The notes beneath the pieces were generated by a model, which worked only from the letters and a program-made list of their open reading frames with translations, did not search any database and was not told the DNA's origin. Source: Ornatilinea apprima (lineage in GTDB: Bacteria > Chloroflexota > Anaerolineae > Anaerolineales > Anaerolineaceae). Taken from it: 64,000 nucleotides of DNA. The position numbers were made by a program, and so were the translations under genes. Shown one piece after another: positions 1 to 8,719 of this stretch; within the stretch, counting starts at the first letter, position 1, and every line of letters starts with the position of its first letter. Location: assembly GCF_001306115.1 (NCBI RefSeq), contig NZ_LGCL01000041.1, positions 62,001 to 126,000 of the forward strand. The letters are read 5' to 3'.

Positions 1-2
1 CT

Positions 3-974
3 GACCCGCCGGTACCTTCAGCAGATCAGCCCATCCATACGGATTGCCAATGGCCGCCCGAATTTTTCACCCAATTGGTCGAAAACCTTCCCGAAGCCGT
101 TCTGGTTACCTCCCTTCACAACGGCCGGATTGTATACTGCAATCCCAAGGCGGCGCAGATGCACGGATGCACTTCTCCACAGGAACTGATCGGCAGCCCT
201 GGCAGCCAATGGATGGCGCCGGACAGCCAGGAGAAAATGCGCCAGTTTGCCCTGGCTTTCGGAGACAAATCGCCCTCCGGCGCGCTTCAGCTAACCCTGC
301 GCCGCAAAGACGGAACCTGCTTTCCCGCCGAACTGGAAGTCAGCTTTCTCTCTGGCCCCACCGGGAAAACCCGTTGCTGCTTGAATGTCATCCGAGACAT
401 TACCTGGCGCTGCCGTCTGGAAGAGAACCTGGAGAAATATCGCGCCCAACTGCTGGATATGGTAGAGCGGCAGACCAAAGACCTGACCCTGGCGAATCAG
501 CAGTTACAGAACGAAATTGAGCAGCACTGCCGCACCGAAATCGCGCTGAAACGAAGCGAGCACCGCTACCGCAGCTATTTGGAAAGCCAGAAAGAGTTGA
601 TCGCCCGCTTTGCGGAAAATGGCCGCCTGGTCTACGCCAACCCGGCCTTCCGCGCTTTCTTCCCAAACGTCGAATCCTACAGCCTTGCCGAGATTCAGAG
701 CAAGCTGATCCATCCCAGCCAAAAAGATCAAATCCAATCCCTGTTTGAGAACTGCCAACCACCGTTCCAGACGGTTTTCCTCGCCAATACCCGCACACCC
801 TCCGGTTACCGCTGGATTGAGTGGAATATACAGAGTGTGGAATCCGGTCATTCGCAGTCTGTTGAATACCAGTGCGTCGGCCGGGATGTTACCCGCCAAA
901 AAGAGCTGGATGAGGAAAAAGAAGAACTGATCCGCGGGCTGCGAGAGATTTCCCAGCACATTTACACAATCTAA
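3..974 (+). CDS. PAS-domain sensory protein, 5' end outside the window
   Basis: The frame is open from the first bases of the window, so the true start lies upstream; the first internal start codon is a TTG at 75 without a clear ribosome binding site. About 323 residues are visible: a PAS domain near residues 25-140, a coiled-coil linker, then a second PAS domain near 190-310 ending in a typical PAC motif (GRDVTRQKELDEE). The C-terminus is a short helix with no kinase, GGDEF or HD domain, so any output domain must be N-terminal and outside the window. It precedes a PAS-GAF-HD-GYP gene in the same direction and probably belongs to the same signalling neighbourhood. The ligand is unknown. Confidence 0.8.
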   Translation, partial: DPPVPSADQPIHTDCQWPPEFFTQLVENLPEAVLVTSLHNGRIVYCNPKAAQMHGCTSPQELIGSPGSQWMAPDSQEKMRQFALAFGDKSPSGALQLTLRRKDGTCFPAELEVSFLSGPTGKTRCCLNVIRDITWRCRLEENLEKYRAQLLDMVERQTKDLTLANQQLQNEIEQHCRTEIALKRSEHRYRSYLESQKELIARFAENGRLVYANPAFRAFFPNVESYSLAEIQSKLIHPSQKDQIQSLFENCQPPFQTVFLANTRTPSGYRWIEWNIQSVESGHSQSVEYQCVGRDVTRQKELDEEKEELIRGLREISQHIYTI

Positions 975-1098
975 GCAGCCATCCCCTTTCTGCCCGGAAT
1001 GACGAGCGCCCTTCTCGGCGTGCGATCCTGTTTTATCCATAGCAAAAAAAATGGCTCTCCTTCTCTTCAGAAATTGAGGGCCAGTTGTCTGAAAGACC

Positions 1099-1126
1099 TA
1101 AAGAAATACCGCCTCGCAGCCGATAC
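1099..1126 (+). promoter_or_regulatory. Candidate sigma-28 promoter with 1-nt-long spacing, upstream of the HD-GYP gene
   Basis: TAAA at 1099-1102 is followed after 16 nt by GCCGATAC at 1119-1126. The enterobacterial consensus is TAAA-N15-GCCGATAA, so the -10 is 7/8 but the spacing is one nucleotide long. It lies 95 nt before the HD-GYP start at 1221. It is less convincing than the sites before fliS and flgM. Confidence 0.4.
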
Positions 1127-1220
1127 CCAATATAGACCACTTTCAATCCACACCTCAAACCGGGGTGCGAGGTTGTTTTAATCCACTATTACCCTAAAGA
1201 CCAAAGGGACTCGACCGCAC

Positions 1221-3410
1221 ATGACCCTTAACCTCACCCGCACACTGATCCAATCCATTCCCAACCCGGCAGCCATAACCAGCCCCGAAGGTGCTGTTTT
1301 GCTGGCAAATGAAGCCTTTGCCAATCTGCTCAATCTCCCGGCAGACCAAACCGGCCAATGCCGCGTCTCATTCCCTGCCAGCGGACCAGCCCAAACCATT
1401 TCGCTCCACTGGCAGCAACAGCAGCGCGCCTGTTTAGCCACCGTAGAAGAAATTGAATTCAACGCTCAGCCCGCTTTCTGGGTCAAAATCGCCGCTCAAA
1501 ATGACCAACCCCTATCCATGGTGGAGATTTCCGAATCCAACCTGGTTAAGGGAATCTTTCAAACCGTTGAATTGATCATCCTGATTTTGGACCAAAGCGG
1601 CAGCATTGTCCAATTTAACCCCTTCTTTGAGCAGATTACCGGCTACACGCTGGAAGAGGTTCGTGGAAAAAACTGGTTCGCCACCTTCATTCCCGATTGG
1701 GAACATGAAAATGTAAAGAAAGCGTTTGCCAAATCCTTTCAAAACCAATCCACACGCGGAAACATCACGCCCATCAAAACCCGCCACGGGCAGCTGCGTT
1801 TGGTGGAATGGTACGACCAGCCCCTCAAGAACACCAGCGAACACACCCAGGCCATCCTGGCCATTGGCATTGATATTACCCAGCAGCTTCAAACCGAGCG
1901 TGCCCTGCGCCAGAATGAGGAATTGTTCTTCCAGTTGACCGATAACATCAACGACGTCTTCTGGATTCGGGATTACGATACCCGCGAGATTTTATACGTC
2001 AGCCCGGCCTACGAGCCAGTTTTTGGGCGCTCCTGCGACAGTTTGTACGAAAACCGTAATGATATTTTTAACGACGTCCATCCCGACGACCAGGAACGGG
2101 TGCAAAGGATAGCCTCGCGCCAATACCAGCACGGAGAATTCTTCAACGATCAGTTCCGCATTCTCCGCCCAGATGGCTCGCAGCGCTGGCTGCATCTGCG
2201 CTCTTTCTTTGTCGTAGACGGCGAACAGAAACCCATCCGCGTGGTCGGCGTTGCCGAAGATATTACCGACCAGCGTGAAGCCGCCGAGCGCATTGAGCGT
2301 CAGGTGCAGCAGTTGGCCGCCCTGCGCCAGATTGATATCTCCATCACTTCCAGCCCCGACCTCAATAAAACCCTGCAGGTGCTCATCGAGCAGGTGATCG
2401 CCAACCTGGACGTAGACGCCGCTGATGTGCTCCTGCTGGACCGCGACACCGGGCAGCTTCGCTACATTTACGGGCGCGGCTTCACCTCGCAGCTTGTCGA
2501 TTCGGCCCACATTCGCCTGGGCAAAGATTTTGCCGAACGCGCGGTTATCGAAAAACGCCTGATCAAAATCAACCACCTGCAGGAAAAAATCACCTCGCTC
2601 AGCATGGCCCCGGTAGTGGCCGCCGAGCAGTTCGTGGCCTATTACTGCATGCCGCTCATTTCAAAAGGCGACGTCAAAGGCGTGTTGGAGGTGTGGAACC
2701 GCACCCCGCTGAACGGCAACCCAGAATGGGTCGCCTTTTTGGAAGCGCTGGCCGGCCAGGCCGCCATCGCCGTGGACAACGCCTCCCTATTCAACGACTT
2801 GCGCCAGGTAAACACTTACCTCACCCGCGCTTATGACGCCACCATTGAAGGCTGGGCCCGCGCCCTGGAACTGCGCGATGTGGAAACTGAAGGCCATTCC
2901 CGCCGCGTAACCGAACTCACCCTGCAAATGGCCCGCGAAATGGGCTTTGGCGGAGACGAGCTGGAACACATTCGCCGCGGCGCGTTGCTGCATGATGTGG
3001 GTAAAATGGGCATCCCCGACAGCATCCTGCTCAAACCCGGCCCGCTCACCCCCCAGGAATGGGAAATTATGCGCAAGCACCCCATCTACGCCTACGAATC
3101 GCTCCTGCCCATCGAGTTTCTGCACCCGGCGTTATCCATTCCTTTATATCACCACGAAAAATGGAACGGCAGCGGCTACCCGCATGGTCTGAGCGGAGAA
3201 GAAATCCCCCTCGAAGCGCGCATCTTTGCCGTGATCGACGTGTGGGATGCCCTGCGCTCACACCGCCCCTACCGCAGCGCCTGGAATATGGAACGCACCC
3301 TCGATTACATTCAGGGCGAAAGCGGTCGCCACTTCGATCCCACCGTGGTCAAAGCGCTTGCCCAGATGGTGGAAAAAGACCGCCAGGCCGCCCTGGAAAG
3401 CAGTTTATGA
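1221..3410 (+). CDS. PAS-PAS-PAS-GAF-HD-GYP cyclic di-GMP phosphodiesterase
   Basis: 729 residues. Three PAS-like segments are visible near 5-100, 110-230 and 235-355, then a GAF domain near 375-530 and a C-terminal HD-GYP domain from about 545. The HD-GYP hallmarks are present: HDVGKMGIPDSIL, a downstream HHEKWNGSGYP (the GYP box; N replaces the usual D of HHExxDGxGYP) and a final RIFAVIDVWDAL. The family hydrolyses c-di-GMP, and the metal-binding HD pair is intact, so activity is likely. No membrane segment is seen, so it is probably cytosolic. It sits just before flagellin and has a sigma-28-like element upstream, which suggests it lowers c-di-GMP when flagella are made; that link is inference. 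The signal sensed is unknown. Confidence 0.9.
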   Translation: MTLNLTRTLIQSIPNPAAITSPEGAVLLANEAFANLLNLPADQTGQCRVSFPASGPAQTISLHWQQQQRACLATVEEIEFNAQPAFWVKIAAQNDQPLSMVEISESNLVKGIFQTVELIILILDQSGSIVQFNPFFEQITGYTLEEVRGKNWFATFIPDWEHENVKKAFAKSFQNQSTRGNITPIKTRHGQLRLVEWYDQPLKNTSEHTQAILAIGIDITQQLQTERALRQNEELFFQLTDNINDVFWIRDYDTREILYVSPAYEPVFGRSCDSLYENRNDIFNDVHPDDQERVQRIASRQYQHGEFFNDQFRILRPDGSQRWLHLRSFFVVDGEQKPIRVVGVAEDITDQREAAERIERQVQQLAALRQIDISITSSPDLNKTLQVLIEQVIANLDVDAADVLLLDRDTGQLRYIYGRGFTSQLVDSAHIRLGKDFAERAVIEKRLIKINHLQEKITSLSMAPVVAAEQFVAYYCMPLISKGDVKGVLEVWNRTPLNGNPEWVAFLEALAGQAAIAVDNASLFNDLRQVNTYLTRAYDATIEGWARALELRDVETEGHSRRVTELTLQMAREMGFGGDELEHIRRGALLHDVGKMGIPDSILLKPGPLTPQEWEIMRKHPIYAYESLLPIEFLHPALSIPLYHHEKWNGSGYPHGLSGEEIPLEARIFAVIDVWDALRSHRPYRSAWNMERTLDYIQGESGRHFDPTVVKALAQMVEKDRQAALESSL

Positions 3411-3459
3411 CCTCCAGGCAACAATTACCAATAAATTACCATCAATTTTCCGAAAACTC

Positions 3460-3486
3460 TAAAGTCTGCCGCAAGACATCCGAAAA
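3460..3486 (+). promoter_or_regulatory. Sigma-28 promoter of flagellin
   Basis: TAAAGTCT at 3460-3467, an 11-nt spacer, then TCCGAAAA at 3479-3486. This matches 13 of 16 positions of TAAAGTTT-N11-GCCGATAA. Transcription would start near 3493 and give a leader of about 200 nt before the fliC start. The spacing equals that of the stronger sites at 7271, 23767 and 32351, and fliA is encoded in this window. Confidence 0.75.
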
Positions 3487-3646
3487 TGATAAGTGAAAGA
3501 ACAAAAAAAGAGCAGTTCAAAAATGGAGAGGCGATCAAGAAAAAACAACTGAACGCAAACCCACACAGCAGCGCCGGTAACCGGCTCCCACTGGCGCAAA
3601 GGTAACCCGAGCCACATCGTACTCGAAAAACCAATCGTATCCAAAA

Positions 3647-3685
3647 GGGGAAGGATCCCCGAATAATCAACTCAAACATGGAGGT
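3647..3685 (+). promoter_or_regulatory. Candidate CsrA target in the flagellin leader
   Basis: GGGG (3647-3650), AAGGAT (3651-3656) and CCCC (3657-3660) form a four-pair stem that shows GGA in a six-base loop, the classical CsrA recognition form. A second GGA lies in ATGGAGGT (3678-3685), which is also the flagellin ribosome binding site. The two GGA cores are 27 nt apart, a distance one CsrA dimer could bridge. The layout resembles the Bacillus hag leader. A further ATGGA lies at 3523-3527. csrA itself is encoded at 20220-20504. Confidence 0.6.
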
Positions 3686-3690
3686 TTGAA

Positions 3691-4998
3691 ATGGCTAGTG
3701 ATTTGACCCGTATTGCCGGTAATATCGGCGCAATGAATTCGCTCTGGTCTTTGAGCAACATCAACAAACAATTGTCTGTGCACCAGTCTCGCCTGGCGAG
3801 CGGCAAACGCATCAACACCGCCGCCGATGATCCCGCTGGTCTGACGATTGCGACCAAAATGCGCGCCCAGAGTGAAGGTTTGGGTGTGGCCCTGGGTAAC
3901 ATCTCGGATGCCAAAAACTTGCTGGCAGTTGCCGAGTCCGGTATTGGCCGCATCAACGACATCTTAATTGAAATGCGCAACAAGGCTCAGGCCGGCGCCA
4001 GTGACACGATGGGCTCTGCGGAGCGCGCGGCCCTGGTGCAGCAGATGAGCGCTTACGCCGCCCAGGTTGACGACATCGTCACCCAGACCAAGTGGAACGG
4101 CGAGAAACTGATCGATGGTACTTACGACACCGCGAAATCGTTGACCTTCCAGACCGGTGCTGATCAGGGCGACACCACCTCGCTCTCTGGACTGAAGAAA
4201 CTGTCCGCCACTGCGGCTGATGGCCTGGCCCTGGCAAAAGTCAGCGGCGCTGCCTCCGTCACCGAAGGTCAGGACATCGCTGGCCTGATCTCCAGCCCCG
4301 TGGTTGGTGCTGGCGACAACGCGAACATCGAAAACCTGTCCACTGGTACCTACACCGTGCGTGTTTCCGGCGCCACCGCTGGCAGCGCGAAGATCGAACT
4401 GCTGGATAGCAACGGCAACGCCATGCTGATCTCGAACACCCCGGCCACCGGTTTGGGTGACGCGACCAAAGCGTTGACCGCGCAAGACCTGGATGGCGCA
4501 ACCACCGATGTTGACTTTGGTAATGGCCTCAAAGTGACCATCGCTAACCTGAACGGCCAGACCAACTTCGACCTGAGCGCGACCGTCAACTACACCGCGG
4601 GCAACCAGACCGTTCTGCAGTTCAACCATGATGGCGCCGACCGCCGCCTGAATTCTGACGGCACGACGTCCACATCGAGTGATGGCGGCACCACCTGGGT
4701 AGCCGGCACCGCCTCTGAAGACTTCTCGGCTTACATGGACTACATCAACACCAAGCTGACCACCGTGACCGAACAACTCTCCAAAGTCGGTTCGCTCACC
4801 GGCCGCCTGACCTTCAAAGAGGACCAGGTTTCCGCAGCCAAGATCAACGTGGAAGGCGCTTACAACCGTATCATGAACGCCGACATGGCCGAAGAACAGG
4901 TGAACGCCAGCAAGTACCAGATCCTGCAACAAACCGCTACGGCGATGCTGGCCCAGGCCAACTCCGCTCCGCAGTTCATCCTCTCGCTCTTCCGGTAA
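3691..4998 (+). CDS. fliC: Flagellin
   Basis: 435 residues. The conserved D0/D1 N-terminus (about 1-140) contains the hallmark run of QSRLASGKRINTAADDPAGL, and the C-terminal D1/D0 (about 345-435) ends with an Ala/Gln-rich helix and a terminal QFILSLFR. The middle 165-340 is a Ser/Thr/Gly/Asp-rich variable domain that would form the filament surface and could carry glycans. It is the filament subunit, exported through the flagellar type III apparatus with FliS as likely chaperone. The start has a strong GGAGGT at 3680-3685. Upstream are a sigma-28-type promoter and a putative CsrA-bound leader, so it appears controlled at both transcription and translation. A strong hairpin separates it from fliD. 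It is the only flagellin in the window. Confidence 0.97.
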   Translation: MASDLTRIAGNIGAMNSLWSLSNINKQLSVHQSRLASGKRINTAADDPAGLTIATKMRAQSEGLGVALGNISDAKNLLAVAESGIGRINDILIEMRNKAQAGASDTMGSAERAALVQQMSAYAAQVDDIVTQTKWNGEKLIDGTYDTAKSLTFQTGADQGDTTSLSGLKKLSATAADGLALAKVSGAASVTEGQDIAGLISSPVVGAGDNANIENLSTGTYTVRVSGATAGSAKIELLDSNGNAMLISNTPATGLGDATKALTAQDLDGATTDVDFGNGLKVTIANLNGQTNFDLSATVNYTAGNQTVLQFNHDGADRRLNSDGTTSTSSDGGTTWVAGTASEDFSAYMDYINTKLTTVTEQLSKVGSLTGRLTFKEDQVSAAKINVEGAYNRIMNADMAEEQVNASKYQILQQTATAMLAQANSAPQFILSLFR

Positions 4999-5031
4999 AC
5001 CGGCAAAACAAGTATCATATAGGCAAATCTG

Positions 5032-5059
5032 GCGGGAGGCGCTACACGGCGCCTCCCGC
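5032..5059 (+). other. Strong hairpin between fliC and fliD
   Basis: GCGGGAGGCGC (5032-5042) pairs perfectly with GCGCCTCCCGC (5049-5059) across a six-base loop, an 11-bp GC-rich stem. No T-run follows, so it is not a canonical intrinsic terminator. It could stabilise the 3' end of an abundant flagellin mRNA or reduce read-through into fliD. Confidence 0.7.
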
Positions 5060-5086
5060 ACAAGCCCATAAAAAAGCAGGTGTGCG

Positions 5087-6838
5087 ATGGCAACTTCATC
5101 CATCAATAACTTAAGTTCAACTTACCGGTCTTTGATCAGCAACATCCTTGAGTCTGAAAAACAGCCCGTTTACCGGCTGGAACAGGAAAAGGACACCCTG
5201 ACCGTTCGCAAAGCCGTGTATGAGGACTTAAAAACCAAACTCGACAGCCTGCAGTCCGCCACCCGCAAAATGATCAGCAGTGATGTTACCTTTGGGTTCA
5301 ACCCCGGCAGATCCGTCAGTATCAGCAATGCCACCACCGGTTACACCGTTGCCAGCGCCACCGTTTCCAACAGCGCCATCACTGCTTCCTACAACCTGGC
5401 CGTTACCACCCTGGCTAAAGCCCACACCGTGCGCTCGGATGCCTGGGCGCTCACTAACCAGGCCTTGCAGCTCACCGGCACCTTCCGCATTGGCGGCGCG
5501 GCCAGCCGCTCCGTCAGCGGAGAAGTGCCCACAGCCGGAACCGTGGACAGCTTCGGCACAGCCGAAATCACCAGCGGCAAACAGGAACTGAAATCCGGCA
5601 AATATTATGTGGAAACCCAGCAAACCGCCGAAGGCGCCTGGCAGTTCCGCGTGGTAGATGAAAAAGGCGCGGCGGTTTCCATCCAGAGCACCACCAGCGC
5701 CACTTCCTACACCAGCGGCTGGCAGAACATCCCGGCTGGCGGCGGCGCGATCGACACCGGCCGCGGCCTGGTGATTAACCTGGGCAGCGACGACCAGCTC
5801 TACACCGCCGGCAGCATCAGTGTCAACGGCAGCAGTGTTGAGCGCGGCAGCGCCGCTGAAGTTTCCTACACCGCCAAAGGCGCGTCCATTTCAGTGGAAA
5901 CCACCGACACCCTGCAAGGTATCGCCGATAAAATCAACAGCGCGTCCTATGCCGAAGGGCAGGAAGTCACCGCCACCATTATCAACAAGCAGCTCGTCCT
6001 GGCCTCCAAAAACACCGGGTTGGGGCACGAAGTGACCGCCGTCGATACGTCCGGCGCTGTTCTGCAAACCCTGGGGCTGCTTAAAGCCGACCTGTCGTTC
6101 AAAAACGTCGTGCAGCCCGCTTCGGACGCCGTCTTCACCATCAACGGCCTTCCGGTTACCCGCTCCACCAACACCGGCCTTACCGATGTCATCAGCGGCG
6201 TAACCCTCAACCTGGCCGCGGATGCCGAAGGCAAAACCGCCACCCTCAACGTTTCCAGCTCCAACACCGACGCCACCAGCGTTATTAAAAGCTTCATGTC
6301 TTCCTTTAACGCTCTGCAGACGTATCTCAAAGGCAAAACGGAAGTCACCAAAAATGCCGACGGCTCCTACACCCGCGGTTCCCTGGCCGGTGAATATATC
6401 TTCAAAAGCCTGCGCAGCGATCTCTACAGCCTGTTTCTCACTTCCCGCACCAATACCGGCATGCTGCGCAACCTGTCCGAAATTGGCCTGGGGCTTGATG
6501 ACAGCCAGAACGCGGTAATTAAAGACGCCAGCAAGCTGGAAGCCGCGCTCACCAATGACTATGACAACGTCAAAGCATTGCTCAACTCCGTCATGACCGC
6601 GGTGGATGTCAAACTGGGCACCTTTACCGGTGATAACCGCTACATCGACTCCAGCATGACCGCCATCGATTCGAAGACCGAATTGCTGACCAGCCGCATC
6701 AACACCTACAACCAGCGTCTTACCCGGCGTGAGGAAGCCCTGGTTGCCCAATACGCCAGCTTGCAAGCCCAAATGCAAATGATGGAATACACCACCCAGC
6801 AGCTCAGTCTCTTTACCGCTCAAATGTTCTCGTATTGA
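5087..6838 (+). CDS. fliD: Flagellar filament cap protein FliD
   Basis: 583 residues. The N-terminal FliD domain (about 1-110) begins with a coiled-coil segment rich in Leu/Glu/Lys (LEQEKDTLTVRKAVYEDLKT), and the C-terminal domain (about 400-583) ends in the usual helix that contacts the filament tip (QMQMMEYTTQQLSLF). The central 110-400 is a Thr/Ser/Gly-rich beta region. FliD forms the cap that folds incoming flagellin at the filament end. It follows fliC and precedes flaG and fliS, the common filament-cap-chaperone order. The length is usual for the family (450-600). Confidence 0.95.
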   Translation: MATSSINNLSSTYRSLISNILESEKQPVYRLEQEKDTLTVRKAVYEDLKTKLDSLQSATRKMISSDVTFGFNPGRSVSISNATTGYTVASATVSNSAITASYNLAVTTLAKAHTVRSDAWALTNQALQLTGTFRIGGAASRSVSGEVPTAGTVDSFGTAEITSGKQELKSGKYYVETQQTAEGAWQFRVVDEKGAAVSIQSTTSATSYTSGWQNIPAGGGAIDTGRGLVINLGSDDQLYTAGSISVNGSSVERGSAAEVSYTAKGASISVETTDTLQGIADKINSASYAEGQEVTATIINKQLVLASKNTGLGHEVTAVDTSGAVLQTLGLLKADLSFKNVVQPASDAVFTINGLPVTRSTNTGLTDVISGVTLNLAADAEGKTATLNVSSSNTDATSVIKSFMSSFNALQTYLKGKTEVTKNADGSYTRGSLAGEYIFKSLRSDLYSLFLTSRTNTGMLRNLSEIGLGLDDSQNAVIKDASKLEAALTNDYDNVKALLNSVMTAVDVKLGTFTGDNRYIDSSMTAIDSKTELLTSRINTYNQRLTRREEALVAQYASLQAQMQMMEYTTQQLSLFTAQMFSY

Positions 6839-6882
6839 TATTAGAGCGAGTTTAGTGTAAAAGGAAAACCGAGGAGGATATC

Positions 6883-7224
6883 ATGGAAACACCTCCCATC
6901 CAATCCATTCATAGCAGCGATACCAGCGACCGCGAAACTGCCGCTGTTACGCTCAAGCAGGCTCAGCAAGCGCTGGCGCGCCAGGCTGCTGCTCGCCAGA
7001 ACGATCAGGCTGCCGCCGAAACTGAACGCCAAAAAGACCAACAGGCCGAGGTTTCTCAGGCGCGCATGCAAATGAACGTTCAGCTCAAATTCAAAGTGGA
7101 CGCGGAAACCAACGACGTAACCATCCTGATTCTGGACCGCCAATCTCACCGAGTGATTCGCACCATCCCCTCTGAGGAGATATCCAAGCTCAAAGAGGGT
7201 GATCTGGTGGAATTGTTTGCTTGA
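6883..7224 (+). CDS. flaG: FlaG family protein
   Basis: 113 residues with a good GAGGAGG ribosome site just upstream. The first 65 residues are Gln/Ala/Glu-rich and likely helical. The remainder is the compact FlaG domain with the family pattern KFKVDAETNDVTILILDRQ and VIRTIPSEEI. FlaG is a small cytoplasmic or exported protein affecting filament length or FliD function in several bacteria; its exact role is unsettled. It lies between fliD and fliS as in many genomes. There are 116 bp before fliS, which contain a sigma-28 promoter, so fliS can be expressed separately. Confidence 0.9.
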   Translation: METPPIQSIHSSDTSDRETAAVTLKQAQQALARQAAARQNDQAAAETERQKDQQAEVSQARMQMNVQLKFKVDAETNDVTILILDRQSHRVIRTIPSEEISKLKEGDLVELFA

Positions 7225-7270
7225 GGTTGGCAGATCGAATAAGAGGTTTTTTTCAGCCTGGCCAAAAAGG

Positions 7271-7297
7271 TCAAGTCGCAAAAAAACCTGCCGATAA
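7271..7297 (+). promoter_or_regulatory. Sigma-28 promoter of fliS
   Basis: TCAAGTCG (7271-7278), 11-nt spacer, GCCGATAA (7290-7297). The -10 is a perfect 8/8 and the -35 is 5/8, with exact consensus spacing. Transcription would start near 7304, about 37 nt before the fliS start codon at 7341. Confidence 0.75.
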
Positions 7298-7340
7298 TAG
7301 AATCAGAAACGAAGAAAGAACACTTTAGAGGAGAGACGCG

Positions 7341-7709
7341 ATGTACCAGCAAGCATACGGAAGCCAGGAATACCGCCAACAAGATGTCATGGGCGCCAGC
7401 CCCATTCGACTGGTGATTATGGCTTATGATTTCGCCATCAATGCCTGCGATGCCAAAGATTTCGAAAAAGCCGCCCGCGCCATCAGCGTATTGCGCGACG
7501 CGTTAGACTTTGATTACCCCGAAGTTGCCACCGGCCTGTTCCGCCTTTACCAGTACAGTCTCGACAATTTGCGTGCCGGCAACTTTGAAGGCGCCCGCTC
7601 CATTCTGGTTGAGTTGCGCGACGCCTGGAGCGGAGCCGAAAAGAACGTAACCGCCCGCACCCTTCCCAACCGGGCTTACACCCAATCAGTAGCACGCGCA
7701 GCCGCATAA
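7341..7709 (+). CDS. fliS: Flagellin export chaperone FliS
   Basis: 122 residues, preceded by GAGGAGAG. It shows the FliS pattern: an N-terminal Tyr/Gln stretch (YQQAYGSQEYRQQDVMGASP) followed by a four-helix body with LVIMAYDFAINAC and LDNLRAGNFEGARSILVEL. FliS binds the C-terminal helix of flagellin in the cytosol and prevents polymerisation before export. The length is normal (about 120-140). It has its own sigma-28 promoter 44 nt upstream and a rho-independent terminator downstream, so it can form a separate late transcript. No fliT is seen. Confidence 0.93.
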   Translation: MYQQAYGSQEYRQQDVMGASPIRLVIMAYDFAINACDAKDFEKAARAISVLRDALDFDYPEVATGLFRLYQYSLDNLRAGNFEGARSILVELRDAWSGAEKNVTARTLPNRAYTQSVARAAA

Positions 7710-7737
7710 TTCTCCCATTTATCCGTAGAATCTTTCC

Positions 7738-7771
7738 AAACAGAGCGTCCCCAGCGGCGCTCTGTTTTAAT
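7738..7771 (+). terminator. Rho-independent terminator after fliS
   Basis: AAACAGAGCG (7738-7747) pairs with CGCTCTGTTT (7758-7767) over a 10-nt loop, and the stem runs into TTTTAATTT. It closes the filament block before the next operon. Confidence 0.85.
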
Positions 7772-7790
7772 TTCACGCATTTTTTATTTG

Positions 7791-7818
7791 TTGTTCACAG
7801 AGGCTTTACTGATATTAA
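7791..7818 (+). promoter_or_regulatory. Weak candidate sigma-70 promoter for the flgC-fliE-fliF operon
   Basis: TTGTTC (7791-7796), 16-nt spacer, TATTAA (7813-7818), placed after the fliS terminator and 66 nt before flgC. Only about 7 of 12 consensus positions match. Some promoter is expected here because of the terminator, but this exact site is uncertain. Confidence 0.25.
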
Positions 7819-7884
7819 ATCCGCCAAATGTTACTATGGTCTCGTGATGGTTGGAATCATCAGACTTTAGAACAGGAGACGGGT

Positions 7885-8346
7885 ATGAGCTTTTGGAACA
7901 CCTTACGAATCGGGGCATCTGCGCTTTCTGCGCAGCGCCTGCGCTTGGACTTAATTTCCAATAACATCGCCAACGCGCAGACCACCCGCACCGAAAACGG
8001 CACGCCCTACCAGCGTCAGGACGTCATTTTCCAACCCCAGGGTTCCAATCCCAATGTTCCCCTGCCCGCCCCCATCGCCGCGCGCCTCGAACAGCGCGGC
8101 CTGCTCAACAGCCAGTTCGGCGGCGTGGAAGTAAACCAGATCGTTACCGACACCGAAGAAGGTCCCCGCGTTTACGACCCGCAGCATCCCGACGCCGACG
8201 AAGAAGGCTATGTAACCTACCCCAATGTCAATCTCGCCTTTGAGATGACCAACATGCTTTCGGCCACCCGCTCTTACGAAGCCAACCTTTCGGTCATTGA
8301 CGCTGCCAAACGCATGGCGCTGAAAGCCCTGGATATTGGGAAGTAA
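7885..8346 (+). CDS. flgC: Flagellar proximal rod protein FlgC
   Basis: 153 residues. The ATG at 7885 is chosen because AGGAGA precedes it at 7873-7878; the frame is open upstream but the extra 19 codons lack family similarity. It has the rod/hook N-terminal motif with SNNIANAQTT and the C-terminal YEANLSVIDAAKRMALKALDIGK typical of FlgC. FlgC is a proximal rod subunit exported by the type III apparatus. It starts a long operon with fliE and fliF. Its usual partner flgB is not adjacent but lies 6.3 kb downstream at 14632. Confidence 0.93.
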   Translation: MSFWNTLRIGASALSAQRLRLDLISNNIANAQTTRTENGTPYQRQDVIFQPQGSNPNVPLPAPIAARLEQRGLLNSQFGGVEVNQIVTDTEEGPRVYDPQHPDADEEGYVTYPNVNLAFEMTNMLSATRSYEANLSVIDAAKRMALKALDIGK

Positions 8347-8395
8347 CCCCTTCCAGCCGATAAAATCCGAAACATCTGAACACAAGGATTGAACC

Positions 8396-8686
8396 ATGGA
8401 AATTCGCACCATTTACAACCCCATCTCCAACACGGCCTCCGCTGCCTCAGCTCCCAAATCGGAAACCCAGCCCCTGGAAAAAACCTTTGGCGATATTCTG
8501 AAAGGCCTCACCGCCTCAGAAAACAACGCCAACGATATGGTTCAGAAACTGGCCATGGGAGAAGACGTAGAACTGCATGACGTGATGCTCGCCGTGGAAG
8601 AGAACGATGTGAACTTCCGTGTGGCCATGGCCATTCGCGACCGTCTGGTCGAAGCGTATCAAGAAGTCATGCGCATGAATATCTAA
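8396..8686 (+). CDS. fliE: Flagellar hook-basal body protein FliE
   Basis: 96 residues with an Ala/Ser-rich N-terminus and the conserved C-terminal helix pair (MLAVEENDVNFRVAMAIRDRLVEAYQEVMRMNI region, residues 63-96). FliE links the MS ring to the rod and is an early export substrate. It lies between flgC and fliF as in most flagellar operons. The length is normal. Confidence 0.93.
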   Translation: MEIRTIYNPISNTASAASAPKSETQPLEKTFGDILKGLTASENNANDMVQKLAMGEDVELHDVMLAVEENDVNFRVAMAIRDRLVEAYQEVMRMNI

Positions 8687-8719
8687 AGTAAGCCGTAGAA
8701 AAGACTGGAAATTCAAACG

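Noticed and set aside
3573-3585. GCCGGT-A-ACCGGC palindrome in the flagellin leader as an operator
   Set aside because: A single perfect palindrome with a one-base centre and no second copy; no regulator could be linked to it.
7244-7289. AGGTTTTTTT and AAAAAAACCT inverted repeat between flaG and fliS as a terminator
   Set aside because: The stem is mostly A-T and the loop is 26 nt; the region contains the fliS promoter instead.
8356-8363. GCCGATAA between flgC and fliE as a sigma-28 promoter
   Set aside because: The -10 is perfect, but the sequence 11 nt upstream (8337-8344) matches only 2 of 8 -35 positions. Probably chance.
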